Source: an uncultured Clostridia bacterium
Lineage (GTDB): Bacteria > Bacillota > Clostridia > Oscillospirales > Acutalibacteraceae
Direction of reading: 5' to 3'
Assembly (NCBI GenBank): GCA_947630835.1
Contig: CANRIZ010000004.1
Location: 1-64,000, forward strand
DNA length: 64,000 nucleotides
In this document: positions 14,518 to 23,335 of the stretch, piece by piece
Layout of the letters: every line of letters starts with the position of its first letter
How positions within the stretch are numbered: position 1 is the stretch's first letter
The notes under the pieces: generated by a model
Told to the model about the DNA's origin: nothing
Databases searched by the model: none
What the model saw: the letters and a program-made list of their open reading frames with translations, nothing else
Position numbers and translations under genes: made by a program

Positions 14518-15864
14518 TTATCCTCCGGTTACAATTTGAATTTTATAGTTTTGCGGCAGTTCGGACGCGCTTATGTATGCCGAAAAACAGTTTTCCGAAT
14601 AGTTTTCCTTTTCACTGCCTCCGAAAGCGCCTATTGTATTATAGTAAACCGAATTTCCGTTTCCGTCAAGCACACGGACAAAGATTTTTTGCTCGGCTTT
14701 AAGCTCGTCTTCGACCTCGCCGTATATATGCAAAAGCTCTCCCTGCTCGCGGGCTTCAAACTTTGCTTTGCAATCAAGCGTTTTTGAGGGTAAGATGCGC
14801 TCCGCCCCGAGAACGGGGGCATACAGGAGTATGTTTTTAAGATTCCTTTCAACCGTTTCAAAAATCAGGGTATCGCAATTCGTGCTTTTTATAAGCGTCA
14901 GGTCAACGGGCGCTTGTCGGGTATAGTAAGTGCTTTTAAAGTTTTCCGCCATAAAGGGGAATAGGGCGATTCCGAATGAATCGCGGAACATCAAAAGCGA
15001 GCCGTTTCCCTTTTCGTTGCCCGTGCGGATTATAATATCGTCCGCCGATTTGAACGAGCCGAAGGTTTTGTAATTGAAATCATACGCCGCCGTATATTCT
15101 GTTTCCGTAAAATCAAAGCCCGGGTACAGCATCTCGCCGAGATCCCCTCTGTGTTCGCTTTTTTCGGTGAGCGCAACGTCTTTAAAGCTCAAATAACCGC
15201 CTTCGCCGAAAAGGTCTCCCATAATCGCCTCGTAAGCGGCTATTGCGCCCTTTTGGTTCCAATGCGTGTCCGTTTTGTAGTAACAGTTTTCGTCAAGCTT
15301 TGAAAAAACTTCGCAAAGGTCAATGTAGTTTACCTCGCTGTTTTTTAGCATAGGCGTTAATTTTTCAAGATTTGATACGCCCGATTTAATATACCTTTTC
15401 GGCATATCGTCCGGGTAAAGCGTGTTTTTGTTGGGAGCGACGGTAAATGCGAATTTAACGCAGCTTCTGTCGCAGTAACGCTTGATTTGCGAAAGAGCGT
15501 CGCAGATGTTAAAAAGCTCCCTGTCGCTCAATCCGTTTACCGACAGATAATCGTTTACCGTTTCCTTAAAATAAAGCGTATCGTTTTTGCCTATAATGAC
15601 CTGCGGTTCGGTCGAGGTTTTAAAAAGCTTGTTTGCGATGTAGGCGTTAACGCTTACCGCCTTATCGTGAAAAGCCACGTTTTCGGCAACGTAATCGGAA
15701 AGCTCCTTTGTAAAGGAGACGTTGAGCTTACCGTCCGAGACAATTTCGGGGAAGAGGGTAAGACTTTGCTTTTTTGAACCCGGCTCGTCCCCTTTAAAAA
15801 ATACCGAAAGACCTACGGCAAGGGAAATTATAAAAAACGTAAATATAAAAATCTTGCTTTTCAT
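14518..15864 (-). CDS. AlgJ/AlgX-like (DHHW) acetyltransferase partner
   Basis: 448-residue membrane-anchored extracytoplasmic protein: one N-terminal transmembrane segment, then an SGNH-hydrolase-like domain of the AlgX/AlgJ type. The key stretch is 'NCYYKTDTHWNQKGAIAAYE' (near residue 200), the DxHWN-like motif of the family. 'FRDSFGIALFPFMAENF' carries the Ser-containing block. Proteins of this type move an acyl group from a membrane MBOAT enzyme to an extracellular polymer. The MBOAT gene lies 9 bases upstream, so the two form an acetylation pair. The acceptor (capsule, teichoic acid or glycoprotein) is unknown. Confidence 0.82.
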   Translation of the reverse strand: MKSKIFIFTFFIISLAVGLSVFFKGDEPGSKKQSLTLFPEIVSDGKLNVSFTKELSDYVAENVAFHDKAVSVNAYIANKLFKTSTEPQVIIGKNDTLYFKETVNDYLSVNGLSDRELFNICDALSQIKRYCDRSCVKFAFTVAPNKNTLYPDDMPKRYIKSGVSNLEKLTPMLKNSEVNYIDLCEVFSKLDENCYYKTDTHWNQKGAIAAYEAIMGDLFGEGGYLSFKDVALTEKSEHRGDLGEMLYPGFDFTETEYTAAYDFNYKTFGSFKSADDIIIRTGNEKGNGSLLMFRDSFGIALFPFMAENFKSTYYTRQAPVDLTLIKSTNCDTLIFETVERNLKNILLYAPVLGAERILPSKTLDCKAKFEAREQGELLHIYGEVEDELKAEQKIFVRVLDGNGNSVYYNTIGAFGGSEKENYSENCFSAYISASELPQNYKIQIVTGG

Positions 15865-15873
15865 CTTTCGCTC

Positions 15874-17262
15874 CTAAAACTGAAAATAAATAAAAGGCGA
15901 ATACGAGCTTGAAACGACGGTCAAAAGACTCGCCGCAAACAAAAGTATCGCGCACGGATATTTCAATGCCGTAATTTTTTCGCTGTTAATGCGGATTTTT
16001 TCCTTTATATCCCTGCCGAAGAAGGAATAGAAAAGAGCAAACAGCAATACGCACGCAAACAGCGGCGAAAATTCCGCCGAAAGCAGGGAAATTCCCGCGC
16101 GGTTTATCTTAAAGCCGCAGACGGCCGCCTTTACAAAGGTGAAAGCCTGCGACAGATTTTCCGCCCTGAAAATCAAAAAGCCTATTGCCGCCATACAGAA
16201 GGTGTAAAGCCTGTTTAAGGGCTTAATGCGAATTTTGTTTACCGGTATTACGTTAAGCTCCTCAAGCATACAAATAACGCCGTGGTAGATTCCCCAAACG
16301 ATAAAGGTGAAATTTGCGCCGTGCCATATGCCGGTCAGCAGAAAAACAAACAGGCGGTTAAAAACCGTTCTGAGCTTTCCTTTTCTGCTTCCGCCCATAG
16401 GTATATACACATATTCTTTAAACCAAGAGGTCAGGGAAATGTGCCATCTGCGCCAAAATTCCCTTATATCCATAGACGAAAAGGGATGCTCGAAGTTTTC
16501 AAGGAAGGTAAAGCCGAATATTTTTCCGAGCCCTATCGCCATATCGGAATAGCCCGAAAAATCAAAATATATCTGCATACTGTAAGCCGCGGCCGCAACC
16601 CAAGCCGTCGGGAAGGAAATCATTTCGCCGTCAAAGCCGAAAATGCCGTCAACCGCAATGCTCAGGGTGTCGGCAATTATAACCTTTTTGGAAAGCCCCG
16701 TTATAAACCTTACCGCGCCGTCGGCTATTGAGGAACAGTCCTTTTTCCTCGAATTTAATTGGCTTTCAATGTCGTGAAATTTGACAATAGGCCCCGCTAT
16801 AAGCTGTGGGAAAAACGATATGTACAAAAGAAGATTTACAAAGCTTGTCTGCGTTTTTCCGCCGTTTCTGTAGCAGTCGACGGTGTATGAAATAATCTGA
16901 AACGTAAAAAACGAAATGCCTATCGGCAAAACAATAGGCATTTCAACGGTCTGCGCGTTAAAAAGAGCGCAGATTGAGTTTACGGCAAAATTGAGGTACT
17001 TAAAAACGAAAAGCACCCCTATATCGAGCGTAGTAAGCATGGCAAGCTTCAGTTTGGTAACCCTGCCTTTTTTGGTGGCAAGGAAATGCACGAATACCGA
17101 AAAAATCAGATAAAAAACAAACAGAGGCTCGCCGTAAGCATAAAAAATTATGCTGAAAAGGCAAAGTATCAAGTTTTGGAGCTTGACCGATTTAACGCTG
17201 TTATACAGTATAAAGACAATCGGAAGAAAAAAACAAATAAAAACTACGCTTGAAAAGACCAA
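15874..17262 (-). CDS. MBOAT-family O-acyltransferase (AlgI/DltB-like)
   Basis: 462-residue polytopic membrane protein with about ten hydrophobic segments. Family motifs are clear: 'EFWRRWHISLTSWFKEYVYI' in the middle and the catalytic His in 'LLTGIWHGANFTFIVWGIYH'. AlgI-type enzymes take acetyl groups from a cytoplasmic donor and pass them across the membrane to an AlgJ/AlgX-type partner, encoded immediately downstream here. dlt genes are absent, so D-alanylation is less likely than polysaccharide acetylation. It follows the dockerin/transglutaminase gene by 25 bases, probably in one transcript. Confidence 0.9.
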   Translation of the reverse strand: MVFSSVVFICFFLPIVFILYNSVKSVKLQNLILCLFSIIFYAYGEPLFVFYLIFSVFVHFLATKKGRVTKLKLAMLTTLDIGVLFVFKYLNFAVNSICALFNAQTVEMPIVLPIGISFFTFQIISYTVDCYRNGGKTQTSFVNLLLYISFFPQLIAGPIVKFHDIESQLNSRKKDCSSIADGAVRFITGLSKKVIIADTLSIAVDGIFGFDGEMISFPTAWVAAAAYSMQIYFDFSGYSDMAIGLGKIFGFTFLENFEHPFSSMDIREFWRRWHISLTSWFKEYVYIPMGGSRKGKLRTVFNRLFVFLLTGIWHGANFTFIVWGIYHGVICMLEELNVIPVNKIRIKPLNRLYTFCMAAIGFLIFRAENLSQAFTFVKAAVCGFKINRAGISLLSAEFSPLFACVLLFALFYSFFGRDIKEKIRINSEKITALKYPCAILLFAASLLTVVSSSYSPFIYFQF

Positions 17263-17287
17263 GTATTTTCAATCCTTTAAAATTTTG

Positions 17288-18643
17288 TTACCAACGGTAG
17301 GATAGCGCCAAAATTTCGGCGGCGGTTTTCTTGTATATTCCGCCGTATTTCCAAGGGTATTCGGTATCTACATAGTACCAGCCGTCGGGGAATTTAACCT
17401 TGTTCCAATAGTGGGTTGAGCGAGTACCCGAAACGGTGGACATAACCGTGCCTATAACGACCTCGCATTCAAAGCCCGCTTCCCTGTAAAGCGCCTGGGT
17501 AAAGTAGGCGAACTGATAACAAGAGCCCTTGTGGTATTTAAGCATATAAATAACCATTTCCTCGGCGCTTGCGCCCTTGTTCATTACCTTGTATGAGAAA
17601 ACGCTGTGATTTGTGATATAGTCAAAAATGCTTCTTGCGTCGCTCCCGTGCTGTTTAAGTATCTTTCTTAAATGGTATTTTAAGGTGTTGTGATTAATTA
17701 CCGAAGCGGAGGGGTTGCCGTTTGCGTCGAATTTAAAATCGCCTATGGTTGTGTTTACGGCAAGCTTTCCGTTTTTGTCGTAGTAAAACATATCAAGGCC
17801 GGGATATTTCCAACCGTTAAAGGGCCTGCCGTTTTCGTAAAGATATGTGCCGTCCGCCCTTTTTACCTTGCCGTTTAAAAGAACGCCGTTTGAATCGGTG
17901 TAATACAAAACGCCGCCGTCCTTTGCCGAGGAGTTTACGACAAGGGCGCAGTCGGAGCCGAAAAGATAGGTCTTTCCGTCATATGTTTTACGTCCCTTTG
18001 CCAATTCTCCGTTTGCGTCGGCAAGATATTTTTTGCCGTTATAGCTGTAAAAACCGTTTAGGGCAACCGTTTTGTCGCGCAAAACAAGATAATTTACACC
18101 GAACACGTTATGCAAGCCTTCGTTTAGCATTATTCCGCTTTGCGAGAAAAGGTATTGCCTGCCTTCGATTTCGGTTATGCCCTTTGCCATAAAGCCGTCG
18201 TCGAAATAATACGCGTTTGAGTCGGCGTCGGTATAGCTGCCGTCAAGCATTACGCCGTCCTCCGAAGCGTAGATTTCCAAAATATCCGCAACGGTTTGAA
18301 GTATCATCTTTGCGTCGACCGTGGAAATTTTGCCGTTTCGGTCTATATCCGCAGTTTGTATCTGTTCGTCCGTCAATACGCTTATTTCGGCTATGTGCTT
18401 GAGCACGGACTTTGCGTCCGTAACGGAAACCTTGCCGTCGCCGTTTACGTCGTATGCGGGAATGACTTTATATGCCGTTACGCTCTCCGACTTACTGTCG
18501 GTAAGCTCCAGATATACGTTGTAATTCATATCGGGGAAGGGTTCGTCGGGCGTGGAGTCCGCCGTAACGTCTGCGGCAAACGCCGTAACGGATAAGACGA
18601 AAAATGTAAAAATCACAGCTGATAATGTAAATAATTTTTTCAT
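17288..18643 (-). CDS. Secreted transglutaminase-like protein with internal dockerin and wall-binding repeats
   Basis: About 451 residues from the ATG at 18643 (GAGG site upstream); the track start at 18691 adds 16 unlikely residues. Order: signal peptide; a dockerin with repeats 'DVNGDGKVSVTDAKSVLKHI' and 'DIDRNGKISTVDAKMILQTV' (about 55-125); glycine/tyrosine-rich choline-binding-like repeats such as 'GFYSYNGKKYLADANGELAK' (about 130-290); and a C-terminal transglutaminase/protease-like domain. The catalytic triad is visible as Cys in 'GSCYQFAYF', His in 'STHYWNKV' and Asp in 'YYVDTEYPW'. It may process or cross-link surface proteins. First gene of a probable operon with the MBOAT, AlgJ-like and lipoprotein genes. 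A dockerin between signal peptide and repeats is an unusual position. Confidence 0.85.
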   Translation of the reverse strand: MKKLFTLSAVIFTFFVLSVTAFAADVTADSTPDEPFPDMNYNVYLELTDSKSESVTAYKVIPAYDVNGDGKVSVTDAKSVLKHIAEISVLTDEQIQTADIDRNGKISTVDAKMILQTVADILEIYASEDGVMLDGSYTDADSNAYYFDDGFMAKGITEIEGRQYLFSQSGIMLNEGLHNVFGVNYLVLRDKTVALNGFYSYNGKKYLADANGELAKGRKTYDGKTYLFGSDCALVVNSSAKDGGVLYYTDSNGVLLNGKVKRADGTYLYENGRPFNGWKYPGLDMFYYDKNGKLAVNTTIGDFKFDANGNPSASVINHNTLKYHLRKILKQHGSDARSIFDYITNHSVFSYKVMNKGASAEEMVIYMLKYHKGSCYQFAYFTQALYREAGFECEVVIGTVMSTVSGTRSTHYWNKVKFPDGWYYVDTEYPWKYGGIYKKTAAEILALSYRW

Positions 18644-18670
18644 AACCGGGCCTCGCAAAGAAAAGAAAAA

Positions 18671-18705
18671 TACTATAGCGGCTTCTGTCAAAGGACGCTA
18701 TAGTA
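18671..18705 (-). terminator. Hairpin with T-tract in the leader of the transglutaminase operon
   Basis: TACTATAGCG (18671-18680) pairs perfectly with CGCTATAGTA (18696-18705). Reading the minus strand it is followed by TTTTTCTTTTCTTT. It may end the S1-protein transcript. However, it also lies after the promoter at 18710-18738 and about 30 bases before the ATG at 18643, where it would act as an attenuator. Confidence 0.75.
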
Positions 18706-18709
18706 TATA

Positions 18710-18738
18710 AGTATATTCTTTTCGACTTCTTTTTTCAA
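18710..18738 (-). promoter_or_regulatory. Promoter of the transglutaminase/acetylation operon
   Basis: Minus strand TTGAAA (18733-18738), 17 bases, TATACT (18710-18715). The start site would fall just before the leader hairpin. Confidence 0.6.
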
Positions 18739-18783
18739 TATGTTTTCAAATAATTTTACAAATTTTTTAGAATTAACAAAAGT

Positions 18784-19725
18784 TCAAATTATCGGCGCGG
18801 AAAAATCGGTAAATATTTTCTTTTGCGAACATTCGGGCGAATATTGCCAAAAGTCGATATGCCCGTCCGTTATAAAATATTTTTCCTCGGTTTTGCCGCA
18901 AACGCAGCCGCCGTCCGCGTCTACAATTATAAGCTTGATTTTCATTTTTTCGGGATTTATGCTCTTTATAAAAACGCTTGCGCTGCGCCCTGCCGAAACG
19001 TTGCCGACATATTCCGCGAGGCCCGCAAGGTTTGCCGCAAGCTCAATAAAAATACCGTAGGGCTCAACCGAGCGAATAATGCCCGTAACCGTTTCTCCCG
19101 CCTTGAAATTCTTTACGTTTTCCTCCCAGGTGCCGAGCAATTCCTTGTGAGTAAGGGTTATTCTGCCGTCGCCGTCTATGTTTTTTATAACGGTTTTTAT
19201 ATCGTCGCCCACGCCGAACCTTGCCGAGGGGTCGGGTATCCTTGAAACGGAAATGCCGTCTATCGGCAAAAGCGCCGTAATGCCCGCGGCGACGTCGCAA
19301 AACGCGCCGAACGGCTCGATATGGCTTACCCTGACTTCTGTAATATCGCCCGGGGTAAGCGAGCTTATGTATTCCTCTCTGCATTGCTTTTGAACCGCCG
19401 AACGGCTGAGAACCGCAGTCTTTTCGCCGGAGGAATCCGTCCTTATTTCCTCAATGTAAAAGCCAACGGGTTTATTGACTCTCGAAATTATGGCTATATC
19501 CCTTACCTTGCCCTCTTTAACGCCCTCGGCACATTCCTCCCTGGGCATAAAGCCCTTTATATTTCCGAGTCTGAAATGCAGATTATGCCCCGAGTCGCAC
19601 ATGACTGCTCGGGCTTCTATATATTCTCTGTTTAAATAAGCCTCGTACAAAGACTTTTGAGAGGAAATTTTTGCTTTCATTTCCCCGCTGTTTATCAAGC
19701 GGCCCTCAGGCAGATATTTTTTCAT
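18784..19725 (-). CDS. S1 RNA-binding domain protein
   Basis: About 313 residues from the ATG at 19725, which is well spaced after GGGTG; the track GTG at 19734 lies within that site. Three S1-type OB folds can be seen: a degenerate first one ('LHFRLGNIKGFMPREEC'), a second ('GDITEVRVSHIEPFGAFCDV') and a third ('GETVTGIIRSVEPYGIFIEL'). Proteins of this make-up are short relatives of ribosomal protein S1 found across Firmicutes, presumably binding mRNA or the ribosome. The C-terminal 40 residues contain 'GGCVCGKTEEKYF' and are not part of the S1 folds. Confidence 0.85.
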   Translation of the reverse strand: MKKYLPEGRLINSGEMKAKISSQKSLYEAYLNREYIEARAVMCDSGHNLHFRLGNIKGFMPREECAEGVKEGKVRDIAIISRVNKPVGFYIEEIRTDSSGEKTAVLSRSAVQKQCREEYISSLTPGDITEVRVSHIEPFGAFCDVAAGITALLPIDGISVSRIPDPSARFGVGDDIKTVIKNIDGDGRITLTHKELLGTWEENVKNFKAGETVTGIIRSVEPYGIFIELAANLAGLAEYVGNVSAGRSASVFIKSINPEKMKIKLIIVDADGGCVCGKTEEKYFITDGHIDFWQYSPECSQKKIFTDFSAPII

Positions 19726-19814
19726 GCTTTTCACCCATTTCTTTTTTCGTAAAATTCAGTATTAAAAATATATGCTTAAAAGTTTTAATTAGAATTTAAA
19801 CTATTTGTTTTATT

Positions 19815-19843
19815 TTACTTTCTTTTGTGTTACAATATATAAT
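19815..19843 (+). promoter_or_regulatory. Putative promoter of the DUF951-prfA operon
   Basis: TATAAT (19838-19843) with a weak TTACTT (19815-19820) at 17-base spacing. Confidence 0.45.
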
Positions 19844-19875
19844 TACAGATTCCCGAAATGTACTGGAGTGATTTT

Positions 19876-20073
19876 ATGGACGTCCGAATAGGCGACATAC
19901 TCGTAATGAAAAAAGCCCATCCCTGCGGCTGTAATGAATTCGACGTATTGCGCTCGGGTATGGATTTTAAAATAAAATGCAGAAAATGCTCGCATGAGGT
20001 AATGGTTCCCAGAATAAAGGCCGAAAAGAACATAAAAAAAATCATTCGTGAGGGAAACGAAAATGACGGATAA
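19876..20073 (+). CDS. DUF951 protein
   Basis: 65-residue protein from the ATG at 19876, which has a GGAGTG site; the track start is 6 codons earlier. It has the family pattern '[20 protein letters not shown]' and '[14 protein letters not shown]', with Cys pairs that could bind zinc. DUF951 proteins are common in Firmicutes and lie near translation and chromosome-partitioning genes; no function is established. It overlaps prfA by 11 bases, so the two are cotranslated. Confidence 0.88.
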   Translation: MDVRIGDILVMKKAHPCGCNEFDVLRSGMDFKIKCRKCSHEVMVPRIKAEKNIKKIIREGNENDG

Positions 20074-21133
20074 GCTTAACGGAATAGAGGAACGCTACGA
20101 AAAAATAAACGAGCTGCTCTGCTCGCCCGAGATTGTTAGCAATCAGGAGGAGTACAGGCGGCTTATGAAAGAGCAAAAAAGCCTTACGCCCGTGGTTGAA
20201 AAATTCAGGGAGTATAAAAAGTACGAAAAAACGCTCGCAGAGTCCAAGCAGCTTCTTGACGAGGGCGGGCTTGACAGGGATTTTAAGGAGCTTGTTTTGG
20301 AGGAACAGGAACAGGCTAAGGAGGATTTGCGCAGATGCTCCGAGGAGCTTAAAATTCTGCTTCTTCCCAAAGACCCCAACGACGACAAAAACGTAATAGT
20401 TGAAATAAGAGGCGGCGCGGGCGGCGAGGAGGCCGCTCTGTTTGCGGGCGAGCTTTTCAGAATGTACTGTATGTATTCCGAGGCAAAGGGCTTTAAGGTG
20501 GAGATACTTTCGGAAAATCCCACCGAGCTCGGCGGATATAAGGAAATCGTGTTCAACGTAGAGGGCGAGGGAGCTTATTCGCGCTTTAAATTTGAAAGCG
20601 GAGTCCACCGCGTTCAGAGAGTACCCGAAACCGAGAGCCAGGGCAGGATACAAACCTCTACCGCAACGGTTGCGGTTCTTCCCGAAGCCGAGGAGGTTGA
20701 CCTTGAGCTGAATCCCGCCGATTTGCAGATAGACGTGTTCCGTTCCTCGGGAGCGGGCGGGCAAAAGGTAAACAAGACCTCGTCCGCTATAAGGGTTACG
20801 CACCTTCCCACGGGTATGGTGGTGGAGTGCCAGGACGAGAGAAGCCAATACAAAAACAAGGATAAGGCGTTAAAGGTTCTGCGCTCAAGGCTGTTGGAAA
20901 TCGAGCAGGCAAAGCACGACGCCGAGATTGCCGGCACAAGAAAATCGCAGGTGGGTTCGGGCGACAGAAGCGAGAGAATAAGAACCTACAACTTCCCGCA
21001 GGGCAGGGTTTCCGACCACAGAATAGGGCTTACGCTTTATAAAATCGAGCAGATAATGAACGGAGATTTGGACGAAATTATAGACGCGCTTATTACGGCG
21101 GATACGGCGGAAAAATTAAAGGCAGAGGAATAA
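20063..21133 (+). CDS. prfA: Peptide chain release factor 1
   Basis: About 356 residues, starting at the ATG of 20063 ('[19 protein letters not shown]') behind GAGGG; the track start is 5 codons upstream. RF1 recognises UAA and UAG and triggers peptide release. The catalytic GGQ loop is '[20 protein letters not shown]', and '[20 protein letters not shown]' precedes it as in the family. The stop overlaps the next ATG by one base, linking it to the tRNA-modification gene ywlC. Confidence 0.97.
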   Translation: MTDKLNGIEERYEKINELLCSPEIVSNQEEYRRLMKEQKSLTPVVEKFREYKKYEKTLAESKQLLDEGGLDRDFKELVLEEQEQAKEDLRRCSEELKILLLPKDPNDDKNVIVEIRGGAGGEEAALFAGELFRMYCMYSEAKGFKVEILSENPTELGGYKEIVFNVEGEGAYSRFKFESGVHRVQRVPETESQGRIQTSTATVAVLPEAEEVDLELNPADLQIDVFRSSGAGGQKVNKTSSAIRVTHLPTGMVVECQDERSQYKNKDKALKVLRSRLLEIEQAKHDAEIAGTRKSQVGSGDRSERIRTYNFPQGRVSDHRIGLTLYKIEQIMNGDLDEIIDALITADTAEKLKAEE

Positions 21134-22146
21134 TGAAAACTAAGGTAATTGACATTACAAAGCAATATGACGAGGCGCTCGGCGAATCGGCGAGGCTTTT
21201 GCAAAGCGGCGAGCTTGTCGCAATACCTACCGAAACGGTTTACGGGCTTGCGGCAAACGCTTTTGACGAGGCGGCGGTTAAAAAGATTTATTCGGCAAAG
21301 GGCAGACCCTCGGACAATCCGCTTATTGTTCATATAAGCGATATTGATTCCCTTGCGCCGCTTGTTGCCGAAGTGCCCGAAAAGGTTAAAATTACGGCGC
21401 AAAAATTTTGGCCCGGACCTTTGACCATGATAATGAAAAAGAGCGATAAAATCCCGAACGCCGTTTCGGGCGGGCTTGACACCGTTGCCGTAAGAATGCC
21501 CGAAAACCGCTTTGCCCGCGCAATAATAGAAAATGCGGGCGTTCCGCTGGCGGCTCCGAGCGCGAACCTGTCGGGAAGTCCGAGCCCCACAAACGCAAAA
21601 TACGTGCTTTCCGATATGGACGGGAGAATACCGCTTATTATTGATGGCGGCGGCTGTAAAATCGGCGTGGAATCAACGGTAATTTCGTTTGCCGGCGAGA
21701 AGCCCGTGCTGCTGCGTCCGGGCGGCGTTACCTTGGAGGAAATCACCGGTCTTATAGGCGAGGTCGAGCTTGCCGACGCCGTGTTAAACGAGCTTAAAGA
21801 GGGCGAAAAGGCGGCGTCCCCGGGAATGAAATATAAGCATTATGCGCCGAAAGCCGACATAACAGTTATTAAGGGCGGTCTTGACGGCTTTTTGAAATAC
21901 GTAAAGGGCAGGGATTGCTTTGTCCTCTGCTTTGAGGGCGAGGAGGGGCTTTTTGAAAAATGCGTAACCTACGGCAGGGAAAACTCCGCTTTTTCGCAGG
22001 CAAACAGGCTTTTCGACGCTTTGCGTGAGCTTGACGAAAAGGGCGCAAAAAAGGTTTACGCCCGCTGTCCCGAAATATCGGGTATGGGCTTGGCGGTTTA
22101 CAACAGGCTTATCCGTTCGGCAGGGTTTAATATTATTGAATTGTGA
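21133..22146 (+). CDS. ywlC: Threonylcarbamoyl-AMP synthase (Sua5 type)
   Basis: 337-residue enzyme making threonylcarbamoyl-adenylate for the t6A37 modification of tRNAs reading ANN codons. The YrdC domain is N-terminal: 'GELVAIPTETVYGLAANAFD', 'KRIYSAKGRPSDNPL'-type block, 'FWPGPLTMIM' and 'GVPLAAPSANLSGSPSPT'. The C-terminal Sua5 domain follows after 'ASPGMKYKHYAPKADI'. Length and two-domain layout fit Bacillus YwlC. Located between prfA and coaE in a translation/cofactor operon. Confidence 0.95.
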   Translation: MKTKVIDITKQYDEALGESARLLQSGELVAIPTETVYGLAANAFDEAAVKKIYSAKGRPSDNPLIVHISDIDSLAPLVAEVPEKVKITAQKFWPGPLTMIMKKSDKIPNAVSGGLDTVAVRMPENRFARAIIENAGVPLAAPSANLSGSPSPTNAKYVLSDMDGRIPLIIDGGGCKIGVESTVISFAGEKPVLLRPGGVTLEEITGLIGEVELADAVLNELKEGEKAASPGMKYKHYAPKADITVIKGGLDGFLKYVKGRDCFVLCFEGEEGLFEKCVTYGRENSAFSQANRLFDALRELDEKGAKKVYARCPEISGMGLAVYNRLIRSAGFNIIEL

Positions 22147-22155
22147 GCGAAAACT

Positions 22156-22746
22156 ATGAAAATTATAGGTTTAACCGGGCAGACGGGCGCAGGGAAATCA
22201 ACCGTTTGCAAGGCTCTTGAAAAAGAGGGATATTTTCACATAGACGCTGACCGCGTGTATAAATCGCTTCTTACCCCGGGTTCGGAGCTTATCGGGAAAC
22301 TGGAAAGCGCGTTCGGCGGGGATATAGTCTTGCCCGACGGAACGCTCGACCGCAAGGCTCTGTCAAAAAAGGCGTTCAAAACGCCGCGGACGGCAAGCCT
22401 TTTGAGCGAGGTAACGCACCCCGCCGTTATTGAAAAAATAAACGAAATAATAAGGGAAAAGGAAGCGGAAAACGTAAAGGGCGTTTTAATCGACGCAATA
22501 GGGCTTTTTGAAAGCGGTGCAAGCGAGCTTTGCGATTTTACCGTGAGCGTGACGGCTCCCGAAGAAATACGCTTGCAAAGAATTACACAGCGTGATAATA
22601 TATCGGTTGAGGAGGCTCTGCTCAGGATTAACGCGCAAAAGGACGAGGAGTTTTTTGTTAAAAACGCCGATATTGTTATAAGGAATTTTCCGCCGCACGA
22701 TTTGGAGTCGGAGATAAAAAGGATAACAGAGTATGGGCAAAAGTAA
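22156..22746 (+). CDS. coaE: Dephospho-CoA kinase
   Basis: 196 residues; catalyses the last step of coenzyme A synthesis. P-loop 'GLTGQTGAGKSTVCKALEKE', 'YFHIDADRVYKSLL' with the conserved Asp, and 'DFTVSVTAPEEIRLQRITQR' near the C-terminal lid. It ends 14 bases inside the following lytic transglycosylase gene. Confidence 0.95.
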   Translation: MKIIGLTGQTGAGKSTVCKALEKEGYFHIDADRVYKSLLTPGSELIGKLESAFGGDIVLPDGTLDRKALSKKAFKTPRTASLLSEVTHPAVIEKINEIIREKEAENVKGVLIDAIGLFESGASELCDFTVSVTAPEEIRLQRITQRDNISVEEALLRINAQKDEEFFVKNADIVIRNFPPHDLESEIKRITEYGQK

Positions 22747-23332
22747 AAAGAAAAAGCGCCGCAGAAGAAAAAAGAACGAGCACAGGAAATTATTTGCCGC
22801 TTTAACAGTAATAATAATATCGGCTCTGCTTTTGGCTCCGCTTGTAACAAAGCTTATAGAGCAAAGCGCCCATCCGTTGAAAAATTCAAACGTCGTTGAA
22901 AAATATTGCAGTCAATACGACGTCCCGCAGGAGCTTATCTACGCGACGATAAAGGTTGAAAGTAATTTTGACCCGAACGCCGTATCGGAAGCGGGAGCTA
23001 TAGGGCTTACGCAGATTACGCCCGATACTTTGAGCTGGCTTAACTCCAAAACGGGGGAAAGCTGTTCGCCGCAGGATCTGAAAAATCCCGAAGTATCAAT
23101 TAAATACTGCGTGCTGTTTTATTCGATTTTGCTTGATGAATTCGGCGACATAAACACGGCTGCCGCCGCATATCACGCAGGCAGAGGGCAGGTAAACGAA
23201 TGGCTTAAAAATCCGGAATATTCATCGGACGGAAAAACTCTTTCAAAAATCCCGTCGAAGGTTACCTCGCATTATGTTGACAAGGTCAATAACGCATTAA
23301 AAATATATCAAGAGCTTAACAGGGAGGAATAA
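22733..23332 (+). CDS. Membrane-anchored lytic transglycosylase (SLT family)
   Basis: 199 residues. A very basic N-terminus ('KSKKKKRRRRKKNEHRK') is followed by a transmembrane segment (about 20-42) and an extracytoplasmic Slt70-like domain. The catalytic Glu is in 'YATIKVESNFDPNAVSEAGA', followed by 'GLTQITPDTLSWL' and 'NTAAAAYHAGRGQVNEWL'. It cleaves peptidoglycan glycan strands. Start overlaps coaE by 14 bases. Confidence 0.93.
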   Translation: MGKSKKKKRRRRKKNEHRKLFAALTVIIISALLLAPLVTKLIEQSAHPLKNSNVVEKYCSQYDVPQELIYATIKVESNFDPNAVSEAGAIGLTQITPDTLSWLNSKTGESCSPQDLKNPEVSIKYCVLFYSILLDEFGDINTAAAAYHAGRGQVNEWLKNPEYSSDGKTLSKIPSKVTSHYVDKVNNALKIYQELNREE

Positions 23333-23335
23333 AAA

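Noticed and set aside
20042-20848. 268-aa minus-strand ORF
   Set aside because: It is a shadow of prfA in the antisense frame; the prfA frame carries the GGQ motif and whole-family match.
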